Assembly: GCA_003228115.1 (NCBI GenBank)
Contig: QEVV01000003.1
Coordinates: 182,052-246,051 of the forward strand
Direction of reading: 5' to 3'
Length of the DNA stretch: 64,000 nucleotides
From: Chloroflexota bacterium
GTDB taxonomy: Bacteria; Chloroflexota; Dehalococcoidia; Lucifugimonadales; SAR202-VII-2
Part shown: positions 50,763 through 60,376 of the stretch, piece by piece
Numbering within the stretch: the first letter of the stretch is position 1
Layout: every line of letters begins with the position of its first letter
Position numbers and translations under genes: made by a program
Notes under the pieces: model-generated
Databases searched by the model: none
What the model was told of the DNA's origin: nothing
Seen by the model: the letters and a program-made list of their open reading frames with translations, nothing else

Positions 50763-52967
50763 CTAAAGCACGCTGGCCAGGGCCCTTCTCAAGTCGCTGG
50801 GAGATACGGGCTTGCTCACTACCAAATCAATACCCGAAGCCTTTGCCTCGTCCGGAGGAATCAGAGAGGCATAGCCGGTCAATAGAATAACCGGCGTGCT
50901 TGGAGAAGCATCCTTAATCTTCCTAGCAAGTTGGTCTCCCAGCATTCTGGGCATCGACTTGTCAGAGATGACTGCGTCGAAGGTGCCTGCCTGGAACTTC
51001 TCCCACCCTTCCACCCCGTCTGAAGCAGTCTCGACAGAGCTGCCGTCCAAGGAAAGGAACGCCTTGACGACCTCAAGAATCGACGGCTCGTCATCGACAA
51101 CCAAAATATTGATGGGACGCGGAGGGACCGCATGATCAAGCTCAATGGCGGCGTCCAAGACCTCTTCAACCGCCGCCGGGAGGCCCACGCTCACAGTTGT
51201 GCCCTTTCCAAATTCTGAGTCCACACGAAGGGTCCCTTCGTGGCGGCTCACCGTCCCGTACACCATGGCAAGCCCCAATCCAGTTCCTCGTTCCTTCGTC
51301 GTGAAGAAAGGCTCGAGGCACTTCTCTCGTGTCTCCTCGCTCATGCCGATGCCCTCGTCCTGAACTTCCAATACCACCTGATCGCCCTCTCGACGCGTTC
51401 TCAACCAGATAGCGCCCACGCCCTCAATCGCATCCACGGAGTTGAGAACAAGGTTGGTCAGCAGCTCTCGCAGCTCAGCATTGTCCCCCATGACAACCGA
51501 ATCTTCGCTCAATTCAACATTAACGCTGACTATTTTCCCCTGCATACGAGCCTCGCCCTTCCACTGAGGACGAGTCAATTCCACGATGTCCCTAACCAAA
51601 TCCTTAAGGTCAACCGGGACAAGTTGTCCGGTTGTCGGGTCGTTTCGATAAAAGCGTCGCAGCCGCTCCACAAAGGCCCGTGTGTCCTGTGCCCCGGCAA
51701 AGATGAGGCTTATATAGTGATTTCGCCTCTCTGGAGCAAGGTCCGGCGCATCCATAAGTAGTTCTGAAAACCCGATGACGGGAGTCAATGCGTTGTTCAG
51801 GTCATGAGCAATTCCACTGGCCATTTGTCCCAAAGCCCTTAGCCTTTCGGCGCGGACCACCTGCTGCTGGGTTTGCTCCAATTCTTGCAAGGTTTCGGTC
51901 AGGCGGTCGTTGACATGATGAAGTTTGGCGTTGGCCTCGCGGACCTGGCGCTCCGCCTCCTTCTGCCCTGACACATCCCGCAGCACCAGTACCTGCCCAG
52001 TAACCTCGTCGTTGTTCGAACCCCTCAGAGGCGATATCCGCAGGTCGTAATCACGCGGCGACCCGTTAAGCCCAAGCACAACCTCTGCGTGCTCCTGCCG
52101 TGAAAGAGGCAACTCACCCGCCTGCTCCAGAAGCGGGGAAAGCACGTCAGCGGCGGGACGGCCAACCATGGGAGAGCGGCCAATGCCAAACAAGGCAAGA
52201 GCGGCAGGGTTCAAGTAGGCAATTCGGCCCTCATCATCCACAACCACAAGGCTATCAGCCATATCCTCCACGAGGGCGTCTCTGGCCACCGGAACGATAT
52301 CCAGCAAGCGGAAGCGGAAGAGACTCCAGGCCACCAGGACGCCCGTCAGCACAAAAGCGAAAGACGTTGGGTCAAAGACTACTATCCCCAGGCCAAAGGT
52401 CGCGTTGGCAACCAGAGGGGTAAGGGTAGCAACGGCCAGGCTGGCTACTTGTCTGAAGTCGAGGGCTCTTGATCTCAGCAATATGGCGTTGCCCAAGAGA
52501 ATGGCGAGGTAGCTGTAGGCAGCGTGCAGCCAGAACATTACCTCGAAGTCAGATGAGATGACGGGGTAGGGTCCGCTGCTGTCGATGTGGTGATTGCTCC
52601 AGACGTGGTCGTGAAAAGGATCGGTCCATACAAGGGAAAGGATGACCAACGGCTCAACCGCAAGAAGAGCCAATGTCCTTCGAGAGACGGGTTTCCCCCC
52701 GTAAGCCACGGAGAAAATCAGCCAGAAAGCAGGCACCGCGCCGATGCCGAAGTACTTCAGCTTTGTAAGGAACAGCATCGCCTCGAACTCGGTGGCCATG
52801 ATTTCCAGGCCATACGCCAGTGACCAAAAGGCGATTCCAGTTGCTAGGAACGCAAGCGGCCAAGTTCCCGGGCGCTTTCTTGGCCGCCTGATGAGGAAAA
52901 CGACCAGGCTGGCCGCGATGATGGCAGAGCTTATTGGAAAAAGCACATATGGCGTGAATTGCCACAT
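50763..52967 (-). CDS. Hybrid sensor histidine kinase with 7TM input, PAS and receiver domains
   Basis: A 734-residue membrane kinase. Residues 1-225 hold seven hydrophobic helices of the histidine-kinase N-terminal 7TM type. A PAS domain follows (about 230-340, SLVVVDDEGRIAYLNPAALA). A short coiled coil leads to HisKA with MASGIAHDLNNALTPVIGF, His near residue 390. The ATPase domain has VLNSVDAIEG, DEGIGMSEE and TTKERGTGLGLAMVYG. The C-terminal receiver (from about 615) has ILVVDDEPS, phospho-Asp in AVISDKSMP and VVSKPVS. The signal is unknown and no separate regulator is adjacent. Confidence 0.93.
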   Translation of the reverse strand: MWQFTPYVLFPISSAIIAASLVVFLIRRPRKRPGTWPLAFLATGIAFWSLAYGLEIMATEFEAMLFLTKLKYFGIGAVPAFWLIFSVAYGGKPVSRRTLALLAVEPLVILSLVWTDPFHDHVWSNHHIDSSGPYPVISSDFEVMFWLHAAYSYLAILLGNAILLRSRALDFRQVASLAVATLTPLVANATFGLGIVVFDPTSFAFVLTGVLVAWSLFRFRLLDIVPVARDALVEDMADSLVVVDDEGRIAYLNPAALALFGIGRSPMVGRPAADVLSPLLEQAGELPLSRQEHAEVVLGLNGSPRDYDLRISPLRGSNNDEVTGQVLVLRDVSGQKEAERQVREANAKLHHVNDRLTETLQELEQTQQQVVRAERLRALGQMASGIAHDLNNALTPVIGFSELLMDAPDLAPERRNHYISLIFAGAQDTRAFVERLRRFYRNDPTTGQLVPVDLKDLVRDIVELTRPQWKGEARMQGKIVSVNVELSEDSVVMGDNAELRELLTNLVLNSVDAIEGVGAIWLRTRREGDQVVLEVQDEGIGMSEETREKCLEPFFTTKERGTGLGLAMVYGTVSRHEGTLRVDSEFGKGTTVSVGLPAAVEEVLDAAIELDHAVPPRPINILVVDDEPSILEVVKAFLSLDGSSVETASDGVEGWEKFQAGTFDAVISDKSMPRMLGDQLARKIKDASPSTPVILLTGYASLIPPDEAKASGIDLVVSKPVSPSDLRRALASVL

Positions 52968-53058
52968 GGAAGATGATCCTTACTGCGCTAAGAAGCGGTG
53001 CTAGGTTCTAACACAAGGCACTCTAACGACGGAAGTGGGCAAGATTATTCACACTGTT

Positions 53059-53064
53059 ATTATA
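53059..53064 (-). promoter_or_regulatory. Candidate -10 element for the histidine kinase
   Basis: TATAAT on the minus strand, about 92 bases ahead of the ATG at 52967. No clear -35 is seen. Confidence 0.35.
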
Positions 53065-53112
53065 TGGCGCGCGAGCCAATGTCCACAGCAACGATCACCT
53101 AGTACCAAGGTA

Positions 53113-54270
53113 CTAAGGAGAAGCTGTCAGGATTCTAGGGCCATACAACTTAATAGCATTGTCCCATAGAATCTTGCGTTTGGCGTCGTGAGTAATCGGT
53201 TGAGCGTCTAGGTCCGGGAGGGCCTCAGCGGGATTCGGAGCGTCAGGATGCGGGTAATCGGTATTCCAGGCGATGATGTCATCCCCAATATCCTCGATGG
53301 CGTATTTCAGCGCCCTTTCGTCACCATCGCAGGTCACGATGCATTGGTCCATGAAGTACTCAGAAGGCAGCTTGGGCAGAAGATCACCTTCCGCCATTAC
53401 GCTGTTACGGCCATGAGAGTGCAGGTCCATCCTGCCTAGCCAGAAAGGAACCCATCCAACGTTGGACTCCAAGATGCCAAGGCGCAACTTCGGGAAACGC
53501 TCCAAGATGCGGGTGAAGATAAAGTGCCCAACCGTGGTCATGTTGTCGGCAGGAAACCCAATTGCGTGGTCAACCGCCTTCAGGGGCTTGTGGCGATCAT
53601 CAGAACCCATGTCTTTGAAAGGCTGAAACCGGCGCTCTCGCCACTCTCCATGTACCGCTATGGGAAAGTCCAGTTCGCTGGCCAGGTCCCAGAGCGGATC
53701 GCATTCGGGATCATGGAGCCACTGGCCTTCGGGCAACACGAGATTGCGTACTGCCACGGCCCCCAACTCGGTCACCGCCCTACGCGCTTCTTTCACCGCT
53801 TCCTTAAGGTCGCCCCCGGGAAGCACGGCGACGAACTTCAGGCGGCTTGAGTCCTCGCTGCAATAATCGTGGGCCCAGTTGTTATAGGCGCGGCACATGG
53901 CCGCGCCTATCTGAGGGTCCTTGAGTGAAGCACGCCAAGCGAAGTTACCGTTATTGCCAGTGGGAAGAAGGACCTGGATGTCCCACCCATACCGGGTCAT
54001 CTCCTTCAGTCTGGTAGCTGCTGACCACCACGTGCGGTAGGCCTCCCCGTACTTCTCTTCGATGTCCTTCCAGGCGCTGGGAGGGGGCACCCTCTGGGGC
54101 CTGCCTTTGGGTATGAGCACACCGTCTGGTTCATACACCATGAAGGTGCCTTCCATATAGGCCACCTTCGGAACGCGGTCCTTGAAGGCTGGCTCCACAT
54201 ACCGCTCCCATAAGTCTTGCGGTTCATGCATGTGGGCATCGGCGTCGATAACCTTCAAGCCATTCCACAT
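53113..54270 (-). CDS. Amidohydrolase family protein (decarboxylase-like)
   Basis: A 385-residue TIM-barrel metal enzyme with a GGAGGGAGG site. The opening VIDADAHMHEPQDLWERYV carries the metal-binding Asp11, His13 and Glu16. Further family residues are in DFPIAVHGEWRE (His), FPKLRLGILESNVGWVPFW and IAWNTDYPHPDA (Asp near the end). The pattern fits the branch that includes aminocarboxymuconate-semialdehyde and dihydroxybenzoate decarboxylases. It may decarboxylate or hydrolyse an aromatic-derived acid. Confidence 0.9.
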   Translation of the reverse strand: MWNGLKVIDADAHMHEPQDLWERYVEPAFKDRVPKVAYMEGTFMVYEPDGVLIPKGRPQRVPPPSAWKDIEEKYGEAYRTWWSAATRLKEMTRYGWDIQVLLPTGNNGNFAWRASLKDPQIGAAMCRAYNNWAHDYCSEDSSRLKFVAVLPGGDLKEAVKEARRAVTELGAVAVRNLVLPEGQWLHDPECDPLWDLASELDFPIAVHGEWRERRFQPFKDMGSDDRHKPLKAVDHAIGFPADNMTTVGHFIFTRILERFPKLRLGILESNVGWVPFWLGRMDLHSHGRNSVMAEGDLLPKLPSEYFMDQCIVTCDGDERALKYAIEDIGDDIIAWNTDYPHPDAPNPAEALPDLDAQPITHDAKRKILWDNAIKLYGPRILTASP

Positions 54271-54308
54271 CGTGGGCCTCCCTCCGAGGGTGCTATTGGA
54301 TATCGCAG

Positions 54309-55091
54309 CTACTGCGGCGCGTCCACTTCATACACCAGCCGCGCCTTGATAGCCGCATCGATGTTTTGGGCCATGGGATTCCGTATCTCTTCTCCGATAT
54401 GCGCCAGCGCTCCCAACGTCCGCCCTATGAGAGCGAAGGCTTTGGCCATCTGCCAGGGCAGGCCCAAGTCAAGAGCAATGGCCCCAATGGCTCCCGTGAC
54501 GTTCACAGGAAGCGGTCTGCCGGCCCGGTCTCCAGCCAGCGTTGACACCCTGAGCAGCAGGTCGCAATAGCGACCGAAGACCTCCGTCTCCCTGGCTATC
54601 TGAAACAACCGGACTGCGCGAGGGTCCCCTTCCGCGTGGGTCCGGTGTCCAATACCGGCAACACGGGTCTTGGACGCCGCATATTTATCTACAATTTCTC
54701 CTGCGACCTTGTCCAAGTCCCCTTCCTTGGCATCCGCCGGGAGGGCGTCGACAAGCATCTTGGCGCAGTACTCTGATGAACCCAAGTGGACGCTCCCAGC
54801 GGTAAGAAGCGCTGCAGCCACGGCTCCTTGAATAGCCTCCGGAGCGGTGTGATAGGTTGAGCGCGAAGCAACCACGCTGGCCACCATGCCGTGCTCCACC
54901 AAGATCACGAGCAGGGCGTCGATCATTCGGCTCTGGTTGGCCGTTGGGATGCGGCCAGTTAACTCGAACAGGACCATTTCAGTGAACGTAATATTCCCCA
55001 GCAGGTCCTCCGTCAGGTCTCTTCCTCGCACCAGGATGCGATGGAGTTCTGCCAATCCCAATCCAGTTACTACCTTTGGTTCATCGGCCAT
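54309..55091 (-). CDS. Citryl-CoA lyase/citrate synthase family protein
   Basis: A 260-residue small member of the citrate synthase family, the length of citryl-CoA lyases, with an AAGGAGG site. The catalytic His residues are visible at 67 (LVEHGMVASVV) and 149 (VAGIGHRTH). The usual third residue, Asp in a NVD motif, is Thr199 here (LPVNVTGAIGAIALD). This makes normal citrate synthase chemistry doubtful, although citryl-CoA-type cleavage may tolerate it. It is 38 bases upstream of the amidohydrolase on the same strand. Confidence 0.85.
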   Translation of the reverse strand: MADEPKVVTGLGLAELHRILVRGRDLTEDLLGNITFTEMVLFELTGRIPTANQSRMIDALLVILVEHGMVASVVASRSTYHTAPEAIQGAVAAALLTAGSVHLGSSEYCAKMLVDALPADAKEGDLDKVAGEIVDKYAASKTRVAGIGHRTHAEGDPRAVRLFQIARETEVFGRYCDLLLRVSTLAGDRAGRPLPVNVTGAIGAIALDLGLPWQMAKAFALIGRTLGALAHIGEEIRNPMAQNIDAAIKARLVYEVDAPQ

Positions 55092-55168
55092 TTCAGGCCT
55101 CCTTGTGGAAAATTCCCGCGCCTAGCCTGGGGCTATCGTCGGTTCCAAAACTGCCGTGGCAACTTCAA

Positions 55169-55738
55169 TTAGCTACCCTGCCCTCTCAGCCTGGTAACTG
55201 CCTCAACAACTGAGCGCCCCAAACTTCGGAGCTGTTGATCCATGTCTGGGTCAATGGCCTTGCCCTCTTCGTCGAAGGCCTGGCCGGTCTTGGGTACGAC
55301 TACGAACGGTGGCACAGACATGGCATGGAGGCTTCGAGCACAAGCCTCCATGGCGATGATTCCTTGGACAGCGTTCGTGCCCGATCCGGTCGCGATATGC
55401 CCCACAACCTTGCCCCGGAGCATCGGTGGGTCGTAGCTCCCCATTTCGTGGATATGGTCCAAAGCATTCTTGAATGCGCCGCTGAAGCTGCCTTCATAGA
55501 CTGGGCTGCTCCATAGCATCGCTTCGGCTTCATAGACCGCTTCAACTAACGATCGGGTGGCGTCAATCACGCCGCCTCTTGGGATATACATCGGCAGGTC
55601 CATCTCCTTGAGATCGAAAAGGGATGTCTCCGCTCCCGCTTCCTGAGCACCCTCCAATGCGATCCGCAAGGCAGCGAGGCTGGTCGAGACGGGAGCAAGC
55701 GACCCACCCAAACCGGCAACCCTGATCTTCTCAGACAA
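55169..55738 (-). CDS. NADPH-dependent FMN reductase family protein
   Basis: A 189-residue flavodoxin-like reductase starting with TTG at 55738 after GGAGGG. It shows VAGLGGSLAPVSTSLAALRIA (phosphate-binding loop), EAMLWSSPVYEGSFSGAFKN and the LRGKVVGHIATGSG strand. It supplies reduced flavin or reduces quinones and azo compounds with NAD(P)H. It is upstream of the citryl-CoA lyase-like gene on the same strand, 77 bases away. It could feed FMNH2 to a luciferase-like oxygenase. Confidence 0.9.
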   Translation of the reverse strand: MSEKIRVAGLGGSLAPVSTSLAALRIALEGAQEAGAETSLFDLKEMDLPMYIPRGGVIDATRSLVEAVYEAEAMLWSSPVYEGSFSGAFKNALDHIHEMGSYDPPMLRGKVVGHIATGSGTNAVQGIIAMEACARSLHAMSVPPFVVVPKTGQAFDEEGKAIDPDMDQQLRSLGRSVVEAVTRLRGQGS

Positions 55739-55856
55739 CGCTTCCCTCCAAGAGAATTATCGCGACGCAGTTGCTGTCATAAGTGACCAACGGCCCCATA
55801 TCCATTGCCGATGGACTGGAGGCATGGAACCTCACACTGGAATGCGGGGACAAGAA

Positions 55857-55906
55857 GAAAGGCAAGCCAAAGCAAGAGGAGTCATGCTCTTTTTGACTTG
55901 CCTTTC
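55857..55906 (-). terminator. Large imperfect hairpin after the SnoaL-like gene
   Basis: A 10-bp outer stem GAAAGGCAAG with 55857-55866, plus inner CAAA/TTTG and AGAG/CTCT pairs. On the minus strand it ends with CCTTTCTTCTT, 22 bases beyond the stop at 55929. Confidence 0.6.
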
Positions 55907-55928
55907 ATTCGCTAATCCATGCGAGCTC

Positions 55929-56276
55929 TTAGCTTGGCATGTAGGCTGCGAAGGTCATGGTCGTAATAAGGCCGTCGCGCACGACCAACGTATCTGTGCC
56001 CAGCGGGACCGCCGTTCCTGACTTCCACGTCTGATAGGCAACATCGCCAGCGGCGCCTTGCCGAGTTATTTCGAACGCCGCAATGAACTCAGGGGTCAGC
56101 AGTTGCGCGAACCCAGCAAAGAATTCCCTGATCGCCTCTTTTCCTTTGATAGGACCGTCCGGCCCCAGGATTACCGCATCTTCGGCAAAGTCAGAGAGGA
56201 CGCTGTCTATATCCTTCGCTACCATGGCTTCATCGTGGTGGTTTAGAACCTCCAACGCACTCCTGCTTTCGGTCAT
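55929..56276 (-). CDS. SnoaL-like/NTF2-fold protein
   Basis: A 115-residue protein starting at the ATG at 56276 with GGAGGAGG; the frame opens further to 56405 without support. The pattern ALEVLNHHDEAMVAKDIDSV, FAEDAVILGPDGPIKGKEAI and REFFAGFAQLL is typical of the NTF2-like fold, a cone-shaped pocket used by isomerases, hydrolases and binding proteins. The particular role is unknown. Confidence 0.85.
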   Translation of the reverse strand: MTESRSALEVLNHHDEAMVAKDIDSVLSDFAEDAVILGPDGPIKGKEAIREFFAGFAQLLTPEFIAAFEITRQGAAGDVAYQTWKSGTAVPLGTDTLVVRDGLITTMTFAAYMPS

Positions 56277-56522
56277 CCGGCCTCCTCCTAGGGGGTCTTT
56301 CATGCTGGGCGCATTATACAGCCTCGCATCTCTGAGCAGCCATCGGACAGAGGTAAGGATCTGGACGGCCCTCGAGAGAACTTGGACATCTGACCTAGAG
56401 GCCACTCCAACACCCTCCTCTCACTGGAGTGCTTGGCCTTGTTCGCCCAAAGGCACAAGTCTAAGGTAGACGAGGCTCAAGGCGACATAAGTCAAAAAGC
56501 CCCGGCCAGGGAACCAGGAACC

Positions 56523-57794
56523 GTGAACAACGAGCGAAAGAAACCAGGAATTTACTACGGGTGGGTCATCGTTGGCGTCATCATGCTGGCGGGCTTCACC
56601 CAGAGCGCTGGGACATTCAACGTCCTCGGCGTTTTTATGAGTCCCATCACAGACGAGTTCAGTTGGAACCGCAGCACCTTCGCAGGAGCCATTGGGATCG
56701 GATCGATCCTGGGCGGGCTTATCTCTCCCCTCATCGGCCCTCTTGTCGACCGGTACGGATCGCGCTGGGCGTTGGTCATATCCTTCGCCATCATGGGCTT
56801 AGCCTTCGTGCTCATGGCCTGGATGACCACCCTTTGGCAGTTCTACGCTCTTCAGGTCATAGGCCGCATGCTCAACATTGGTGTTGTAGCCGTCGCCACC
56901 AGCGTCATCATCCCCAAGTGGTTCGTCGAGAGGCGCGGCCGGGCCGTATCAACGGGCATGATCGGCGTATGGCTTGGGGCCACCATCACGCCCTTGTATG
57001 TACAAGCTCTGATTAGTCAGTGGAGTTGGCGGGTGGGCGCCGCAGCAGTAGGCCTATCTCTGTGGGTCGTTTCCATGGCGCCCGCCGCCTTGTTCCTTCG
57101 CAGGCAGCCTGAAGACATGGGCCTCCTTCCGGATGGACGGTCTCCTGAAGAGGAATCTGATGGCTCGCCGGGATCCAGGCCACCACCACCCGATGAGATA
57201 TCAATCACCCTCAACCAGGCCCGACGAACCCAGGCGTTCTACCTCCTGACATTAGCCATGTCAACTGGGTGGTTCGTAAGGACGGGCGTTATCCTGCACC
57301 TGATCTCCTTCCTCATAGACCGCGGTCTCTCCCCTAGCACCGCTGCGATGGTGATGTCCCTCAACGCTGCGAGCAGCATTGCAGGGACGATTGTCTTTGG
57401 GCAGCTGGTGGACAGGTTCAGCATTCGTAAGGTTATGGCAGCCAACTTCGTCGTCCTTGCCATCATTGTTTATTGGATGAATAGCGTGGATGCCATTCCA
57501 ATTGCACTGGCGTGGGCTGTTGTCTGGGGCGTGACTCAGGGTGGGTTCACTTCTATGCAGCAAATTATTTACGCCAACTACTTTGGCCGGAGATACCTGG
57601 GCTCCATCCAGGGAACCGCCCGCGGCATACAAACGATAGCTCAAGCTTCAGGCCCCCTGGCCGCAGCGGCGGTTTTCGACGCATCGGGAGGATATTTCGG
57701 AATAATAGTCGCCTACAGCGTTGCCCTGATGATCTCGGCCGTTGCCGTCTTCCTCTCTCGCAAACCTCAACCTCTCAATCAAGAGACCGCTTAG
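56523..57794 (+). CDS. MFS transporter, paralog 7
   Basis: A 423-residue 12-helix transporter starting with GTG at 56523 (VNNERKKPGIYYGWVIVG) after AGGAA. The longer frame from 56433 adds a tail not shared with the other paralogs. Landmarks are DEFSWNRSTFAG, DRYGSRWALV, RRQPEDMGLLPDGR and YANYFGRRYLGSIQGTARG. It is the most diverged of the seven in the helix 10 motif. It stands 13.5 kb from the tandem row. Confidence 0.88.
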   Translation: MNNERKKPGIYYGWVIVGVIMLAGFTQSAGTFNVLGVFMSPITDEFSWNRSTFAGAIGIGSILGGLISPLIGPLVDRYGSRWALVISFAIMGLAFVLMAWMTTLWQFYALQVIGRMLNIGVVAVATSVIIPKWFVERRGRAVSTGMIGVWLGATITPLYVQALISQWSWRVGAAAVGLSLWVVSMAPAALFLRRQPEDMGLLPDGRSPEEESDGSPGSRPPPPDEISITLNQARRTQAFYLLTLAMSTGWFVRTGVILHLISFLIDRGLSPSTAAMVMSLNAASSIAGTIVFGQLVDRFSIRKVMAANFVVLAIIVYWMNSVDAIPIALAWAVVWGVTQGGFTSMQQIIYANYFGRRYLGSIQGTARGIQTIAQASGPLAAAAVFDASGGYFGIIVAYSVALMISAVAVFLSRKPQPLNQETA

Positions 57795-57928
57795 CCCAGG
57801 CTGTGGCTATGCGGTCTTCACCCTCCCTGAAATCTTCACCGTGGGGTTGACGGCGTTCACGGCTCCTTCACGAAACCGCGATACTTTGAGTCCCTAGGCT
57901 AACCGGTCATACACACACCCCGGGACCT

Positions 57929-57959
57929 GAGAAGACGGCTCGCAATGAGCCGTCTTCTC
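57929..57959 (+). terminator. Intrinsic terminator after MFS paralog 7
   Basis: GAGAAGACGGCTC pairs exactly with 57947-57959 around a 5-base loop, followed by CCCTTTTC. It is 135 bases after the stop. Confidence 0.8.
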
Positions 57960-58069
57960 CCTTTTCTGCTTGTTCTCCTTTAAATAGACCCTTGTCCTCA
58001 CGCTGAGCGTGCCCTAAGGTGAATTCTGGGCGAGTTGGCTCGTCGAGACAGGAAGTGAGAGAGGGTTTC

Positions 58070-59905
58070 ATGACCTATCAGCCCATTGAGAACTACGGCG
58101 TCATCGGTGATATGCACACGGTGGCCCTGGTCGGAATGAACGGATCCATCGATTGGTACTGTTACCCACGCTTCGACTCCCCCAGCATCTTTGCTTCTAT
58201 CCTCGACCACGACAAGGGAGGCCACTTCCAGATCGTCGCCTCATGCGATGGAGTGACGGAGAAGCAGATCTATTGGCCTGAGACCAATGTGTTGGTCACC
58301 CGGTTCCTCTCCCCTTATGGGGTCGCCGAGGTTATCGACTTCATGCCCGTGAGCAATGGCGATACAGAGAATCATAGCCCTCGGATCATCCGTCAGGTCA
58401 CCACCGTCAGAGGCTCAATGCCGTTCCATATGGAGTGCTTTCCGGCCTTCGATTACGCCCGCTCGCCCCATAAGACCACCCTCTACGAAGGGGGCGCCGT
58501 CTTTCAATCTGAGGATCTGAGCCTCAGGCTCTCCAGCACAATTCCACTGGCGACCAAGAGCTCCGGGGTTGTTTGCGACTTCATCATGGAAGAGGGACAA
58601 ACGGCGACCTTCACGCTTGATCACTTGGAGATCGATTCCAACAAAGCATCTGAGTCCACGCTTGAAGAGGCCAACCGCTTGTTCAAGGCGACGGTAACGT
58701 ACTGGGAGCGATGGATCTCCCGCTGCACCTACACCGGCCGTTGGCGGGAAATGGTCCATCGATCAGCCCTGATGCTCAAGCTCCTCACCTACGAGCCCAC
58801 CGGCGCCATCGTGGCAGCGCCCACATGCAGCTTGCCCGAAGACCCAGGAGGTGAGCGCAATTGGGACTACCGCTATACCTGGGTCAGAGACGCCGCCTTC
58901 ACTTTGTACGCCCTGCTGCGCATCGGCTTTACGGACGAGGCTGCCGCCTTTATGAAATGGATAGAGGCTCGCTGCTGTGAACTCAATCCGGATGGCTCGC
59001 TACAAATCATGTACAGCATCGATGGCACCCACGAGTTGAAAGAGGAGACTCTAGATCACCTGGAGGGATACCGGGGCGCGAAGCCTGTCAGGGTCGGCAA
59101 CGGCGCATACAACCAACTCCAACTCGACATCTACGGCGAACTGATGGACGCCGTCTACCTCTACAACAAGTACGGCGCTCCTATTTCTTATGACTTTTGG
59201 AACCACCTGCGCAGACTGACAAATTGGGTATGCGATAACTGGAAGCGCCCCGATGAGGGCGTTTGGGAAGTGCGGGGAGGACCCCGTCAATTCGTCTACT
59301 CGAAAGTAATGTGTTGGGTGGCTGTCGACCGGGCGCTGCGACTGGCTGACAAGAGGTCATTCCCCGCCGACCGTGTTCGATGGCTTGCGGTACGGGATGA
59401 GATATTCGAAGACATCATGGAAAATGGATACAACGTCGACCGCGGGGCCTTCGTCCAGTCCTACGGAAGCGATTCACTCGATGCTGCGAACCTGATCATG
59501 CCCTTGGTCTTCATGATCTCACCCACAGACCCACGAATGCTAAGCACCCTCGAAGCAATAAACCGGTCGCCGGAGGCTGGCGGGCTAGTATCCAACAGCC
59601 TGGTCTATCGCTACAACGTTAAGCGGAGCCCCGATGGGCTGGCAGGCGACGACAGTACATTCAATATCTGCACCTTCTGGCTCGTCGAGGCCCTGACTCG
59701 CGCAGGCCGCTTCGACGACGACCGCCTGGATGAGGCCCGTCTGATCTTCGAGAAGATGCTGGGGTACGCCAACCACCTTGGCCTGTACGCAGAAGAGACA
59801 GGCCACAGTGGAGAGGCGCTGGGCAACTTCCCCCAGGCCTTCACACACCTGGCATTAATCAGCGCGGCCTTCAATCTTGACCGCGCCCTGGGCTCCAGCC
59901 GCTAG
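58070..59905 (+). CDS. Glycoside hydrolase family 15 protein (glucoamylase/trehalase-like)
   Basis: A 611-residue enzyme starting at the ATG at 58070 with GAGAGAGGG. The N-terminal beta domain begins [20 protein letters not shown] and [20 protein letters not shown]. The (alpha/alpha)6 barrel has [20 protein letters not shown], a GH15 hallmark, and a late [16 protein letters not shown] with [13 protein letters not shown]. Bacterial members of this form are trehalases or glucoamylase-like enzymes acting on alpha-glucosides. No signal peptide is present, so a cytoplasmic role in trehalose or glycogen turnover is likely. Confidence 0.92.
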   Translation: MTYQPIENYGVIGDMHTVALVGMNGSIDWYCYPRFDSPSIFASILDHDKGGHFQIVASCDGVTEKQIYWPETNVLVTRFLSPYGVAEVIDFMPVSNGDTENHSPRIIRQVTTVRGSMPFHMECFPAFDYARSPHKTTLYEGGAVFQSEDLSLRLSSTIPLATKSSGVVCDFIMEEGQTATFTLDHLEIDSNKASESTLEEANRLFKATVTYWERWISRCTYTGRWREMVHRSALMLKLLTYEPTGAIVAAPTCSLPEDPGGERNWDYRYTWVRDAAFTLYALLRIGFTDEAAAFMKWIEARCCELNPDGSLQIMYSIDGTHELKEETLDHLEGYRGAKPVRVGNGAYNQLQLDIYGELMDAVYLYNKYGAPISYDFWNHLRRLTNWVCDNWKRPDEGVWEVRGGPRQFVYSKVMCWVAVDRALRLADKRSFPADRVRWLAVRDEIFEDIMENGYNVDRGAFVQSYGSDSLDAANLIMPLVFMISPTDPRMLSTLEAINRSPEAGGLVSNSLVYRYNVKRSPDGLAGDDSTFNICTFWLVEALTRAGRFDDDRLDEARLIFEKMLGYANHLGLYAEETGHSGEALGNFPQAFTHLALISAAFNLDRALGSSR

Positions 59906-59913
59906 GGCCAACT

Positions 59914-60288
59914 CTACTTCAGGTTGATCCGCACGTCGGGCCGCTCAAGGGCCACTATGTCCGCGACCAGGCGTCGATGGCAAAATTCCCCCTCTCGTTC
60001 GTGGCACAGGAGCGTTGTGTCCTCATCAGGCGACAGCAACGCCAGCCACTCCGACACCTCAACCCTGCGCTGCTCCAGCAAGTGCCGGTACATCTCCGAA
60101 AAACCCTGTTGGGTTATGCCACCGGATCGCAGACCCTTCACCATCTCCCACGTTGGGATTAGGCAACGCACCACGCCCCAGTCATACACCGACTTCTTGA
60201 GACCCCTGCCCCGGCCAGCCGTCTGAGATATCCTGAACAACCTTCCCTGCCAGTTTTCAGACTGGTACCAACTAGCCATCGTTAACAT
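59914..60288 (-). CDS. DUF488 family protein
   Basis: A 124-residue protein. The start is placed at the ATG at 60288 (MLTMASWYQSENWQGRLFRI) with GGGAG six bases ahead; the frame opens as far as 60534, overlapping the divergent gene. The C-terminal TTLLCHEREGEFCHRRLVAD is the DUF488 signature with its Cys and His residues. The function of the family is unknown, although it is sometimes linked to nucleic acid or stress genes. A -10-like TACACTAT lies about 45 bases upstream. Confidence 0.8.
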   Translation of the reverse strand: MLTMASWYQSENWQGRLFRISQTAGRGRGLKKSVYDWGVVRCLIPTWEMVKGLRSGGITQQGFSEMYRHLLEQRRVEVSEWLALLSPDEDTTLLCHEREGEFCHRRLVADIVALERPDVRINLK

Positions 60289-60376
60289 TCCAGGCTCCCA
60301 TGTGTCGGAGTCAGCGTAAAGCGCCATGCTATAGTGTAGCCATCCTGGTTCCAAAGGTCGGGCCCACGTCCGGCTC

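Noticed and set aside
52944..52950. CACATATGG-type sequences at about 52944, 19797 and 13539 as further LexA-like boxes
   Set aside because: They share only the central CATATG; the GAAC/GTAC half-sites and promoter spacing are missing.
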